Below, in pieces: positions 42,248 through 52,100 of a stretch of DNA of 64,000 nt; position 1 is the stretch's first letter; each line of letters begins with the position of its first letter. The notes below the pieces were generated by a model. That model made no database searches. It saw nothing but the letters and a program-made list of their open reading frames with translations, and had not been told where the DNA came from. Origin of the DNA: CAZTZY01 sp964617765 (GTDB taxonomy: Bacteria > Pseudomonadota > Gammaproteobacteria > Pseudomonadales > DT-91); NCBI GenBank assembly GCA_964617765.1, contig CAZTZY010000003.1:1-64000 (forward strand), read 5' to 3'. Position numbers and translations under genes: made by a program.

Positions 42248-43617
42248 AGAATATTCCTTTTGTTGTTAATTTTGGTAACGGTACAGATGAGTTCCCCGTG
42301 AGCAAGAGTGGCGCTGATATTGTCGCCAATTTTACTGTTGTTGGTATCAGTGATAATAGCATTGTCCTTATTGCGTACAATAGCATAACCGCGGTTGAGG
42401 GTAGCTAAAGGGCTCACGGCATCCAGTATTTGTGCTTGCTGTGCGAGTATTGATTGTTTCTCTTTCAGGTTTTGCATCATGGATTTATGCAATAGTTGTT
42501 GTAAGGTTTGCACATTACTCGCGTGTATATTAATTTTTGATGTTGGTGAGCGTTGATAAAAACGGTCTATCAGCATGGTCATCGTATGTTCTGCTGTTTG
42601 CCATTTTTTTTGCTGGGCATTAAGTAACTGCGTGAGTAATTGCTCAAACTGCAAATGAAAGTGGTGCAAGCGTTCACCAGGGTGTTTAAGGCTTTTCTGT
42701 AAAAGTTCCAGGTGTTTTTTGTATCTTTCTAACCTATTTTCTATATGGGTATCCAATTGCTGTTCATGGTGATCGAGCTGTTGAATCAGGGCATATTGAT
42801 CGGGGCTGACCATTTCTGCTGCAGCTGAAGGTGTTGGTGCGCGTACATCAGCGACATAATCGGCTATGGTGATATCGACTTCATGGCCAACGGCACTGAT
42901 GACGGGAATCTTGCAGTCAAAAATTGCGCGCGCCACACTTTCTTCGTTAAATGACCATAAGTCTTCGATAGATCCACCACCACGGCCAACAATGATGACA
43001 TCAATGGTTTCAATATTTTCACTGTTCCAGCGTTCTGCCATGGCAATGGCATTACAAATTTCAGCAGCAGCATTTGCGCCTTGTACGGCAGTTGGTATAA
43101 CGGTTATTTCAAGCAAGGGATAACGTTCATTTAAAACCGTCAAAATATCGTGTACGGCAGCACCCGTTGCTGAAGTAATGATTCCGATGTGTTTGGGAAA
43201 CCGGGGTAAGGGTTGTTTGTGTTTGCTATCAAACAAGCCCTCAGCATTGAGTTTGGCTTTTAATATCTCGAACTGTTTTTGCAGTGCACCAATTCCGGAT
43301 TCCTCAAGGTAATCGGCTATGAGTTGGTAATCACCACGGCCTTCGTAAATGCTGACGCTGCCCTGGATTATGACTTGCATGCCATTTTGGGGTTTTATGC
43401 GTAAAAACTGGTTTTTATTCCTGAACATGGCGCAGCGTATCTGGGCATTGGCATCTTTCAGGGTAAAGTACCAGTGTCCCGAGCTCGGTTGGGAAAAGTT
43501 CGAAATTTCTCCCATAACGGCTATTTTGCCTACGTGCATTTCAAGGATGCCTCGTGCGTACTGGTTCAATTCAGTCACGCTGAGAACGGGATTTTGCTCG
43601 CGGTTGCTGTTTGTCAT
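42244..43617 (-). CDS. xseA: exodeoxyribonuclease VII large subunit XseA
   Basis: Processive single-strand exonuclease subunit in repair and recombination. It has 457 residues. The N-terminal OB fold has GEISNFSQPSSGHWYFTLKD. The catalytic region has ITSATGAAVHDIL, GRGGGSIEDLWSFNEE and SAVGHEVDITIADYVADVRAPTPSAA-type segments, followed by a long coiled coil. It is divergent from guaB, as in many gammaproteobacteria. xseB is not in the window. Confidence 0.96.
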   Translation of the reverse strand: MTNSNREQNPVLSVTELNQYARGILEMHVGKIAVMGEISNFSQPSSGHWYFTLKDANAQIRCAMFRNKNQFLRIKPQNGMQVIIQGSVSIYEGRGDYQLIADYLEESGIGALQKQFEILKAKLNAEGLFDSKHKQPLPRFPKHIGIITSATGAAVHDILTVLNERYPLLEITVIPTAVQGANAAAEICNAIAMAERWNSENIETIDVIIVGRGGGSIEDLWSFNEESVARAIFDCKIPVISAVGHEVDITIADYVADVRAPTPSAAAEMVSPDQYALIQQLDHHEQQLDTHIENRLERYKKHLELLQKSLKHPGERLHHFHLQFEQLLTQLLNAQQKKWQTAEHTMTMLIDRFYQRSPTSKINIHASNVQTLQQLLHKSMMQNLKEKQSILAQQAQILDAVSPLATLNRGYAIVRNKDNAIITDTNNSKIGDNISATLAHGELICTVTKINNKRNIL

Positions 43618-43668
43618 TATTATTTTTACCGTTAATGCCTTAAAACCGAGATGAATACAGATTGTTGA

Positions 43669-43697
43669 TTTACTGTTACGGCTGTAGAAATTATAAT
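43669..43697 (+). promoter_or_regulatory. probable guaB promoter
   Basis: TTTACT (43669-43674) and a perfect TATAAT (43692-43697) are 17 bases apart. The start would fall about 40 bases before the guaB ATG. TTGATT at 43665 is too far from the -10. Confidence 0.5.
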
Positions 43698-43745
43698 CAC
43701 GTGCCTAACTCTAGCCAATTGCTTGATGCTTTTAAGGTGCCTCCC

Positions 43746-45215
43746 ATGTTGCGAATCCGCGAAGAAGCCCTCACATTTGATGATGTGCTGTTAATCCCCC
43801 GTTATTCCGAGGTCACTGCACGCGATGTTAGCCTTAAAACGCGCTTAACTCGAGAGATTACGCTGAATATCCCGCTGGTTTCCGCGGCGATGGATACAGT
43901 CACTGAAGCCCGTCTGGCCATTGCCATGGCGCAGGAAGGTGGAATTGGCATAATTCATAAAAGCATGTCGATTGCCGAACAGGCGGGACAAGTCCTGGCA
44001 GTCAAGAAACATGAAAGTGGCATTGTCAAAGACCCTATTACCATCCAGTCAGATGCCCCGATCCGCGACCTGTTCGAATTAAAAGATAAATACAATATTT
44101 CCGGTGTGCCAGTTTTAAAAGGCGGCGATTTGGTGGGCATAGTCACCAATCGTGATGTCCGTTATCAAAACGACCTTGATGCCCCGATTTCCAGCATCAT
44201 GACCCCAAAAGAGCGTTTGGTGACTGTGGGTGAAAGCCCGGATCCAGAGCATGTAAAACAATTGTTACATGATCATCGCATAGAAAAAGTATTGGTTGTT
44301 GATGACGATTTTAATTTGAAGGGCATGATTACAGTAAAAGATATTCATAAAGCCCATACTTATCCGCATGCATGTAAAGATAGCCAGGGTCGTTTGCGAG
44401 TGGGAGCATCTGTCGGTACCAGTCCGGATACCGAGGATCGGGTTGCCGCATTAATTGCCGCTGGTGTTGATGTTCTTGTCGTTGACACAGCACACGGCCA
44501 TTCACGTAATGTGCTCGATCGTGTGCGTATGATCAAGGAAAAATACCCGAACATCCAGGTTATTGGCGGTAACGTAGCTACCGGTGAAGGTGCTATAGCC
44601 TTGGTCGAGGCTGGCGCCGATGCGGTAAAGGTGGGTATTGGCCCCGGTTCGATTTGTACGACCCGAATTGTTACCGGCATCGGTGTTCCGCAAATTTCGG
44701 CGATTTCCAATGTGGCTGATGCGCTGAAACCTTACGACGTTCCTTTAATTGCTGATGGCGGCATTCGTTATTCGGGTGATTTTTCCAAAGCCATTGCTGC
44801 CGGTGCCCATGCAGTCATGATGGGCAGTATGTTAGCAGGTACCGATGAAGCGCCGGGTGAGATTGAGTTGTTTCAGGGCCGTTCGTATAAATCCTATCGT
44901 GGTATGGGCTCAATTGGCGCAATGTCCAAAACCCAGGGTTCCAGCGACCGTTATTTTCAGGATGCTTCTGCGGGTACAGAAAAGCTTGTGCCTGAAGGTA
45001 TTGAAGGCCGGGTTCCTTATAAAGGCCATGTATCAGCAATTGTTCACCAATTGATGGGTGGTTTGCGTTCGGCAATGGGTTATACCGGATGTCTGGATAT
45101 TGATGCGATGCGTACCGAGCCTGAATTTGTACGCGTAACATCCGCAGGCATGAATGAAAGCCACGTGCATGATGTCACCATTACCAAAGAAGCGCCTAAC
45201 TACAAAGTATCGTAA
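43746..45215 (+). CDS. guaB: IMP dehydrogenase GuaB
   Basis: Oxidises IMP to XMP with NAD, the first step to GMP. Start ATG 43746 gives 489 residues (E. coli 488) beginning MLRIREEALTFDD. The frame extends to 43662 but that part overlaps the promoter. The TIM barrel is interrupted by two CBS domains (about residues 93-205). The catalytic Cys is in GPGSICTTRIVTG, and the flap has GMGSIGAM. A strong terminator-like hairpin lies between it and guaA. Confidence 0.97.
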   Translation: MLRIREEALTFDDVLLIPRYSEVTARDVSLKTRLTREITLNIPLVSAAMDTVTEARLAIAMAQEGGIGIIHKSMSIAEQAGQVLAVKKHESGIVKDPITIQSDAPIRDLFELKDKYNISGVPVLKGGDLVGIVTNRDVRYQNDLDAPISSIMTPKERLVTVGESPDPEHVKQLLHDHRIEKVLVVDDDFNLKGMITVKDIHKAHTYPHACKDSQGRLRVGASVGTSPDTEDRVAALIAAGVDVLVVDTAHGHSRNVLDRVRMIKEKYPNIQVIGGNVATGEGAIALVEAGADAVKVGIGPGSICTTRIVTGIGVPQISAISNVADALKPYDVPLIADGGIRYSGDFSKAIAAGAHAVMMGSMLAGTDEAPGEIELFQGRSYKSYRGMGSIGAMSKTQGSSDRYFQDASAGTEKLVPEGIEGRVPYKGHVSAIVHQLMGGLRSAMGYTGCLDIDAMRTEPEFVRVTSAGMNESHVHDVTITKEAPNYKVS

Positions 45216-45234
45216 TGCGCCTAGAAATAAGTCG

Positions 45235-45265
45235 AAAAGCCCAGCGTTTGCTGGGCTTTTGTTTT
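45235..45265 (+). terminator. terminator/attenuator between guaB and guaA
   Basis: AAAAGCCCAGC, GTTT, GCTGGGCTTTTGTTTT: a strong stem with T-run. Since guaB and guaA are usually one operon, it either gives partial read-through or forces guaA to use its own promoter in the remaining 40 bases. Confidence 0.8.
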
Positions 45266-45306
45266 AACGAATTTACTTAGCTAACAGATAACAACAGAGA
45301 TTTCTT

Positions 45307-46881
45307 ATGAGCCTGGATATTCACGCACAACGTATTCTGATCTTGGATTTTGGTTCACAGTATACGCAGTTGATTGCACGCCGTGTGCGTGAAGCCGGTG
45401 TCTATTGCGAAATTTACTCCTGGGATACTGCTGAAGAAGCGATTCGGGCTTTTAATGCCAAAGGTATTATCCTGTCTGGCGGGCCAGAAAGTGTCACCGA
45501 AGCCGGTTCGCCTCGCGCTGCCAATTGTGTGTTTACCATGGGATTGCCAGTGTTGGGTATTTGTTATGGCATGCAAACTATGGCAGAGCAGTTAGGTGGA
45601 AAAGTAGAAAGCTCAGCTGTGCATGAATTCGGTTATGCCAGTGTTGATGTGTGTGGGAATAGCAAGCTGCTGGAAAATATTATCGATCATCAAAAGGATG
45701 GTAAAGCGGTTCTTGATGTATGGATGAGCCATGGCGATAAAGTCGTTATCATGCCGCCTAAATTTTCCCTGATGGCAGCAACAGAATCAGCTCCGATTGC
45801 AGGGATGTATGATCCTGAGCGTCATTTTTATGCGGTACAGTTTCATCCCGAGGTGACACATACCTTGCAGGGTCAGCGCATATTTGAGCACTTTGTACAT
45901 AACATATGTGGTTGTGATGGTTTATGGACTTCAGCCAACATCATTGAAGATGCCATCAAGGCAGTCAGGGCAAAAGTTGGTACTGATAAAGTATTGCTGG
46001 GATTATCTGGCGGAGTGGATTCTTCAGTTGTTGCCGCGTTATTGCACAAGGCCATTGGTGATCAATTAACCTGTGTATTTGTCGATAATGGTTTGTTGCG
46101 TCTCAATGAGGGCGAACAAGTCATGAAAATGTTTGCCGACAATATGGGCGTCAAAGTGATTCGCTCCAATGCCCAGGATTTATTTTTGGGGCGTCTGGCG
46201 GGTGAGAATGACCCTGAAAAGAAACGCAAGATTATTGGTGGTACATTCATCGAGGTGTTTGATACAGAAGCCCAAAAACTAAAAGATGTAAAATGGCTGG
46301 CACAAGGCACGATATATCCGGATGTGATTGAATCAGCGGCATCCAAGCATGGCAAGGCGCATGTGATTAAATCGCATCATAATGTTGGCGGGTTGCCAGC
46401 AGACATGGCATTCCAGTTAGTCGAGCCTTTGCGTGAATTGTTCAAGGATGAAGTGCGCCAATTAGGGCTGGAGTTAGGCCTACCTTACGACATGGTCTAT
46501 CGTCATCCATTTCCCGGTCCTGGTTTGGGTGTGCGTATCCTTGGTGAAGTCAAAAAAGAATATGCTGATACTTTACGTTTGGCGGATGCTATTTTTATTG
46601 AAGAGTTGCATAAGGCCGATTGGTATCATAAAACCAGCCAGGCTTTTGCTGTATTTTTACCAGTAAAATCCGTGGGTGTAGTCGGTGATGGCAGACGTTA
46701 CGCCTGGGTTATTTCCTTGCGCGCTGTAGAAACTATTGATTTTATGACAGCTCGCTGGGCACATTTACCTTATGAACTGCTGGAAGAAGTATCGCGTCGC
46801 ATCATTAACGAAATACCTAACGTATCTCGTGTTGTTTATGATGTATCAAGCAAGCCGCCCGCTACCATTGAGTGGGAATAA
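45307..46881 (+). CDS. guaA: GMP synthase (glutamine-hydrolysing) GuaA
   Basis: Aminates XMP to GMP using glutamine and ATP. It has 524 residues (E. coli 525). The class I amidotransferase has the nucleophile Cys in LGICYGMQTMAEQLGG and His/Glu in FHPEVTH. The ATP-pyrophosphatase has the P-loop LSGGVDSSVVAALL, followed by the dimerisation domain ending in TIEWE. The stop overlaps the tadA start (TAATG). Confidence 0.98.
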   Translation: MSLDIHAQRILILDFGSQYTQLIARRVREAGVYCEIYSWDTAEEAIRAFNAKGIILSGGPESVTEAGSPRAANCVFTMGLPVLGICYGMQTMAEQLGGKVESSAVHEFGYASVDVCGNSKLLENIIDHQKDGKAVLDVWMSHGDKVVIMPPKFSLMAATESAPIAGMYDPERHFYAVQFHPEVTHTLQGQRIFEHFVHNICGCDGLWTSANIIEDAIKAVRAKVGTDKVLLGLSGGVDSSVVAALLHKAIGDQLTCVFVDNGLLRLNEGEQVMKMFADNMGVKVIRSNAQDLFLGRLAGENDPEKKRKIIGGTFIEVFDTEAQKLKDVKWLAQGTIYPDVIESAASKHGKAHVIKSHHNVGGLPADMAFQLVEPLRELFKDEVRQLGLELGLPYDMVYRHPFPGPGLGVRILGEVKKEYADTLRLADAIFIEELHKADWYHKTSQAFAVFLPVKSVGVVGDGRRYAWVISLRAVETIDFMTARWAHLPYELLEEVSRRIINEIPNVSRVVYDVSSKPPATIEWE

Positions 46882-47354
46882 TGACCAGCGATGAACAATG
46901 GATGCATGAAGCTTTATTGCTGGCTGATATAGCTGCTGATAAAGGTGAGGTGCCAGTTGGTGCCATTGTTGTGTTGGATAATATCATTATTGGCAGGGGA
47001 TGGAATCAACCTATAACTACTAATGATCCTACTGCGCATGCTGAAATTGTTGCATTGCGTGATGCTGCAAAAAATATAAACAATTATCGTCTGGTCGATG
47101 CGGAATTATTTGTCACATTGGAGCCCTGTTCTATGTGTGCGGGGGCATTAGTGCATTCACGTATTCGTCGTTTGGTTTTTGGAGCGGCTGAACCGAAGGC
47201 TGGCGTCGTAATAAGTAAGCCTAATTTTTTTGAGCAGCATTTTTTAAATCATCAAATCACGGTGACTGGAGACATTTTAGCTGAGCTATCAGCACAGAAA
47301 TTACAGGCATTCTTTCAGGAAAGAAGAATGGAAAAGAAAGCTTTAAAAGAATAA
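46881..47354 (+). CDS. tadA: tRNA adenosine-34 deaminase TadA
   Basis: Converts A34 to inosine in tRNA(Arg). It has 157 residues from ATG 46881 (a GTG three codons earlier is also in frame). The zinc motifs are HAEIVALRD (catalytic Glu) and PCSMCAGALVHSRI. The C-terminal helix QKLQAFFQERR is typical. It overlaps the convergent mltF by 12 nt. Order guaA-tadA-mltF-purL matches Pseudomonas. Confidence 0.96.
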   Translation: MTSDEQWMHEALLLADIAADKGEVPVGAIVVLDNIIIGRGWNQPITTNDPTAHAEIVALRDAAKNINNYRLVDAELFVTLEPCSMCAGALVHSRIRRLVFGAAEPKAGVVISKPNFFEQHFLNHQITVTGDILAELSAQKLQAFFQERRMEKKALKE

Positions 47355-48833
47355 GCCTGAAACACGCAGTTTATCATCTGCAGTAACATCAGGAGTTTGC
47401 TGATCCTGAATCACATCATCCAGTAGACGTACTATCAGTTTCGATTCTGGAGTTGGTTTTTCGTTATATTGTGACGGGAAATGCCATTCAAGAATATCGT
47501 AATAATGGCGAATATTTTGCACGTAATCGACAGGTTCTTGGCCGCGGGCATAGCCATAATGCGTAAATTGGTTCCACTCTTTGTCCGCCAATAAGGGTAA
47601 ACGTTTTTTTACATTACTCCATAGATTCGGATCTTCATCATGAAAAGTAGCGATTTCCATGGCATCCAGCAAATGTGCAAGACCTACGTTATAAGCAGCC
47701 AGAGTAAACCATGTGCGGTCGGGTTCTTTTATGGAAGAAGGTAATTCCTTGTAGATTTTTTTAAAATATTTTGCCCCGCCATATAAGCTTTGATCGACAT
47801 TAACCCTGTCTTCAACGCCCATATCCATTGCAGTATCGTTGGTTAACATCATCATGCCACGCACACCGGTTGGGCTTCTGGCTTCTGGATCCCAATGTGA
47901 TTCCTGAAAAGCTATTGCTGCTAATAAGCGCCAATCCATTTTGTGTTCGAATGCTACTTGTTTTATCGAATCTATATAAATAGGCAGACGATTATTCATA
48001 AGAAACGAGAATGACCTTGAGCCTAGTTTATCCACATCATCGGCATGTCCATAATAGCGTTCAATATAATGCGCGATGGTACCATCTGCTTTAGCAGTAG
48101 TTATGAAGGCATCCAGTGACATTTTGAGTTTGGGGGAGCTGTTTCTGGACAGGGCTAGGCTGACCGGTTGCGAATAATAAATCGCAAAAGCTGCCCGCGT
48201 ATGTAAATACAAAGAATGCTTGCTTAAATAAGTTTGTGAATCAATGACCGTAAAATCGATTTTACCTTTATTAACCAACGAGAGCAGATGGTCAATAGAG
48301 TGATTGGAAAATTCCCATTGCATATCGCCGTAGTGCGATTTTAGCAGGCGATACTTTTCACGATTTTGTTCGGTATCCTGAACAAGAATTGTTTTATGCG
48401 ATAAATCATCAAAGCTGACGGGAGCGATGGTTCCAGCCCTATAGACCAGCTGAGTAGTTGATTCCATATAGGCAGGAGTTTGTGGGTACGTATTCTGTCT
48501 TGCAAGGCTCATGGGTTGGCCAATTAATGCAACATCTGCCAGGCCTTGATCCAGAGCATTGTATATATCATCAGGATTTTCAGCTAAAACCAACTCTAGT
48601 TCGTAATGATATTTTTTTGCAAATGCTTGAATTACCTGGAATTCCATTCCGTCAGGGCCATTTTTCCCTTCAAAGTAAGTATTAAATGAGGGTTTGGTGA
48701 TAACCCTGAGAATTGCGCTGTCGGGAGATTGTGCCGCAGATTCATAAGCTGTGCGGCTGGATATAAACAGGCTCAACATCACCGTGCTGATTGTCATAAC
48801 TAATGACAATTGTCGTCTGATTGAACGTTTCAT
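47343..48833 (-). CDS. mltF: membrane-bound lytic transglycosylase F MltF
   Basis: Two-domain peptidoglycan lyase of 496 residues. An N-terminal signal or anchor is followed by an ABC-type solute-binding-like domain (about residues 40-270, LRVITKPSFNTYFEGKNGPDGMEFQ). The SLT catalytic domain has Glu in AAIAFQESHWDPEARSPTG and the motifs GMMMLTND and AYNVG. The binding domain is thought to sense muropeptides and regulate activity. The lipobox seen in some MltF proteins is absent. It is divergent from purL. Confidence 0.95.
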   Translation of the reverse strand: MKRSIRRQLSLVMTISTVMLSLFISSRTAYESAAQSPDSAILRVITKPSFNTYFEGKNGPDGMEFQVIQAFAKKYHYELELVLAENPDDIYNALDQGLADVALIGQPMSLARQNTYPQTPAYMESTTQLVYRAGTIAPVSFDDLSHKTILVQDTEQNREKYRLLKSHYGDMQWEFSNHSIDHLLSLVNKGKIDFTVIDSQTYLSKHSLYLHTRAAFAIYYSQPVSLALSRNSSPKLKMSLDAFITTAKADGTIAHYIERYYGHADDVDKLGSRSFSFLMNNRLPIYIDSIKQVAFEHKMDWRLLAAIAFQESHWDPEARSPTGVRGMMMLTNDTAMDMGVEDRVNVDQSLYGGAKYFKKIYKELPSSIKEPDRTWFTLAAYNVGLAHLLDAMEIATFHDEDPNLWSNVKKRLPLLADKEWNQFTHYGYARGQEPVDYVQNIRHYYDILEWHFPSQYNEKPTPESKLIVRLLDDVIQDQQTPDVTADDKLRVSGLFF

Positions 48834-49171
48834 GTTTCTAATAGTAACCGTAGAAATCCACTTAAAACAGCTTGACGAAATATTATTTATCTGAATGGAA
48901 ATGTTTTTTGTTTAAAAAACACGCATTATTGATGAGTATTGAAATCTGGTGGAATGTGCCCTAAGTCTGATTTCATAAGGGTTTGCGGGTAGCATTAATG
49001 AACAAAAAACGATCAAAAAAGCACCTCAAAAGCTCGTTAGACTTTTTTGTTATAAGGAAGCGAATCAGTCTTTTTATGGTTAAAAACCATCGTTTCCATG
49101 AAATTTTTTCCAAAAGAAAGTAGAATAAGCGCCATTTTTAACCCATCGAATAACGGGTAAGGCTATTCTAT
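48834..49171. promoter_or_regulatory. divergent region, mltF / purL
   Basis: 338 bases, AT-rich, with no gene. A hairpin ATGGTT-AAA-AACCAT lies at 49076-49090, upstream of purL. No match to the E. coli PurR operator was seen. Promoters for both genes must be here but I could not pin them down. Confidence 0.4.
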
Positions 49172-52100
49172 ATGCTCATATTTTCAGGTAATTCTGCTTT
49201 ATCAGATTTTCGTCGTGAAAAATTGCAGAAATCACTAACAGAAAAACTAGGTTCTGAAGTTGTTATTGTTGCCAAGTATGTTCACTTTATTGATGTTGTT
49301 TCCGAGTTGCAAGAAAAGCAATTTGATACATTAAAAGCATTGTTAGAATATGGCCCTCAAGAAAACAAGATAGAAGAAAGCGGCGATTTATTTTTAGTGG
49401 TGCCCCGTATAGGTACCATATCACCCTGGGCAAGTAAGGCCACCGATATTGCCCATAATTGTGGATTGAATACCGTTAAACGTATTGAACGCGGTATAGC
49501 ATATTTCGTTAGACATAGTTCTTCATGCCAAGAAGCTAAAAAAATTATACAGTCAGAAATCCACGATCGTATGGTGGAAGTTGTGCTAAATGATTTGAAT
49601 GCCGCTATAGTTCTTTTTCAAAGTGGTACACCTAAGCCATTATCCATTATTCCTGTGATGCAGGATGGAAGAGTGGCGTTAGTGAAGGCTAATCAGGAAT
49701 TGGGTCTGGCATTGGCAGATGATGAAATTGATTATCTGCATGATAGTTTTATGCGTTTGGAAAGAAATCCCAATGATATTGAATTGATGATGTTTGCACA
49801 GGCAAATTCTGAACATTGCCGTCATAAAATTTTTAATGCGAGTTGGGATATTGATGGTATTCGCCAGCCCAAATCACTGTTCGGCATGATTAAAAATACC
49901 TATGAACAAAACAGTGAAAACGTATTAAGTGCCTATTCAGATAATGCATCAGTGATAACCGGTTCTTATGCCGGGCGTTTTTATCCGGATTCGGCGACCC
50001 GTGAATATAATTATCATGAAGAGCCGGTTCATATATTGATGAAAGTGGAAACACATAATCATCCAACTGCCATATCGCCTTATGCCGGTGCGGGTACCGG
50101 TTCTGGTGGTGAAATTCGCGATGAAGGTGCAGTGGGTCGGGGTTCAAAACCCAAAGTTGGTTTAAGTGGCTTTTCGGTATCCAATTTAAATATCCCCGGC
50201 TTTGGCCAGCCGTGGGAAGTCGATTACGGGAAGCCTAATCGCATAGTTTCTGCGTTAGATATCATGATAGAAGGTCCGATTGGGGGCGCAGCTTTTAATA
50301 ATGAATTTGGTCGCCCCAATATTTGTGGTTATTTCCGTACTTATGAAAATGCGGTGACAACTATTAATGGAGAAGAAGTGCGCGGGTATCATAAACCTAT
50401 AATGATTGCTGGTGGATACGGTAATATAAAACCGGCACACATTGAAAAGGTTAAGTTTTCTCCTGGTTCACAATTGATTGTACTAGGTGGGCCAGCAATG
50501 TTAATTGGATTGGGCGGCGGTGCGGCTTCCTCGGTTGCTTCAGGGAGCAGTGCAGAAAATCTCGATTTTGCATCTGTGCAACGTCAAAATCCTGAAATGC
50601 AAAGGCGCTGCCAGGAAGTGATTGATCGTTGCTGGGCGATGGGCGATAAAAATCCGATCGCTTTCATACATGATGTAGGTGCTGGCGGTTTATCCAATGC
50701 CTTGCCTGAATTGGCAAAAGATGGCGGTTGTGGTGCGCAGTTTGAATTACGTAAAGTGCCCAGTGATGAAGCTACAATGTCACCGTTAGAATTATGGTGT
50801 AATGAATCACAGGAACGTTATGTATTGGCCGTTAAAAAAGAACGCCTTGCTGAATTTGAAGATATATGTCGTCGCGAACGTTGTTTATATGCAGTAGTGG
50901 GTGAGGCCAGGGAAGAAAAACAGCTCACGGTTTCAGATGAATTTTTCGGGAATAACCCTATAGATCTGCCAATGGATCTTTTATTTGGCAAGCCTCCAAA
51001 AATGCATCGTACTTTTCAGCGTAAAAATGTTGTACATCAGCCTTTTGATGTTAGCGCCATTAATATTAAAGATGCACTTGAAAGAGTGTTGAAACTGCCC
51101 GCAGTTGCCAGCAAGCAATTCCTTATTACGATTGGTGATCGTAGTGTTACCGGTATGGTTGCCAGAGATCAAATGGTGGGTCCATGGCAAGTGCCTGTAG
51201 CTGATGTAGCTGTTACTACAACAGCGTTTGATGTTTATACCGGAGAAGCGATGGCAATGGGAGAGCGCACTCCATTGGCATTGTTAGATGCACCTGCATC
51301 AGGCCGCATGGCCGTGGCTGAGGCCATTTTGAATATAGCTGCAGCACCTATTCGCGATATATCCGATATAAAGCTTTCTGCGAACTGGATGGCCGCTGCG
51401 GGTTATGGCACTGAAGACCAGGCATTATTTGATACCGTCAAGACTGTTGGTATGGAAATATGTCCACAGTTAGGCATTGCAATTCCCGTGGGCAAAGACT
51501 CCATGTCGATGCGTACAGTGTGGGAAGATAAGGGTGATAAAAAATCGGTCACCGCGCCCATGTCGTTAATCATCAGCGCATTTTCACCGGTAACTGATGT
51601 GCGTAAAGTACTAACGCCACAAATTAATTTTGAGATGGGTGCGAGTAAGCTGGTATTTATTGATTTGGCGCAGGGTAACATTCGACTTGGTGGTTCTGCA
51701 CTGGCCCAAACCTGGTCGCAACTGGGAAATTCATCGCCTGACTTAACCAATATAGAACAATTCAAATCCGTCTTTAATGCATTACAAGAGTGTATAGAGC
51801 AGGAATTTCTTCTTGCCTACCATGATCGTTCTGATGGCGGTTTGATAGTCACCTTGCTTGAAATGGCGTTTGCCGGACACTGTGGTTTTGCTGTCGATAT
51901 CTCCACTGTCCAAGGTGACGATATTTCTGTGCTCTTCAATGAGGAGTTAGGCGCAGTCATGCAGGTTGCGGATATTTATTGGTTAGATGTTCAGGCTATT
52001 TTTGCGAAACATGGCCTATCCGGTTTATTAACGGTGTTAGGTTCTCCTTCAGAAAGTGACCATATTATTGTAAAGCGTAATGGTAAAATCCTGATGGATG

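Noticed and set aside
48834..49171. PurR operator upstream of purL
   Set aside because: No stretch resembling the ACGCAAACGTTTTCGT-type operator could be found by eye.
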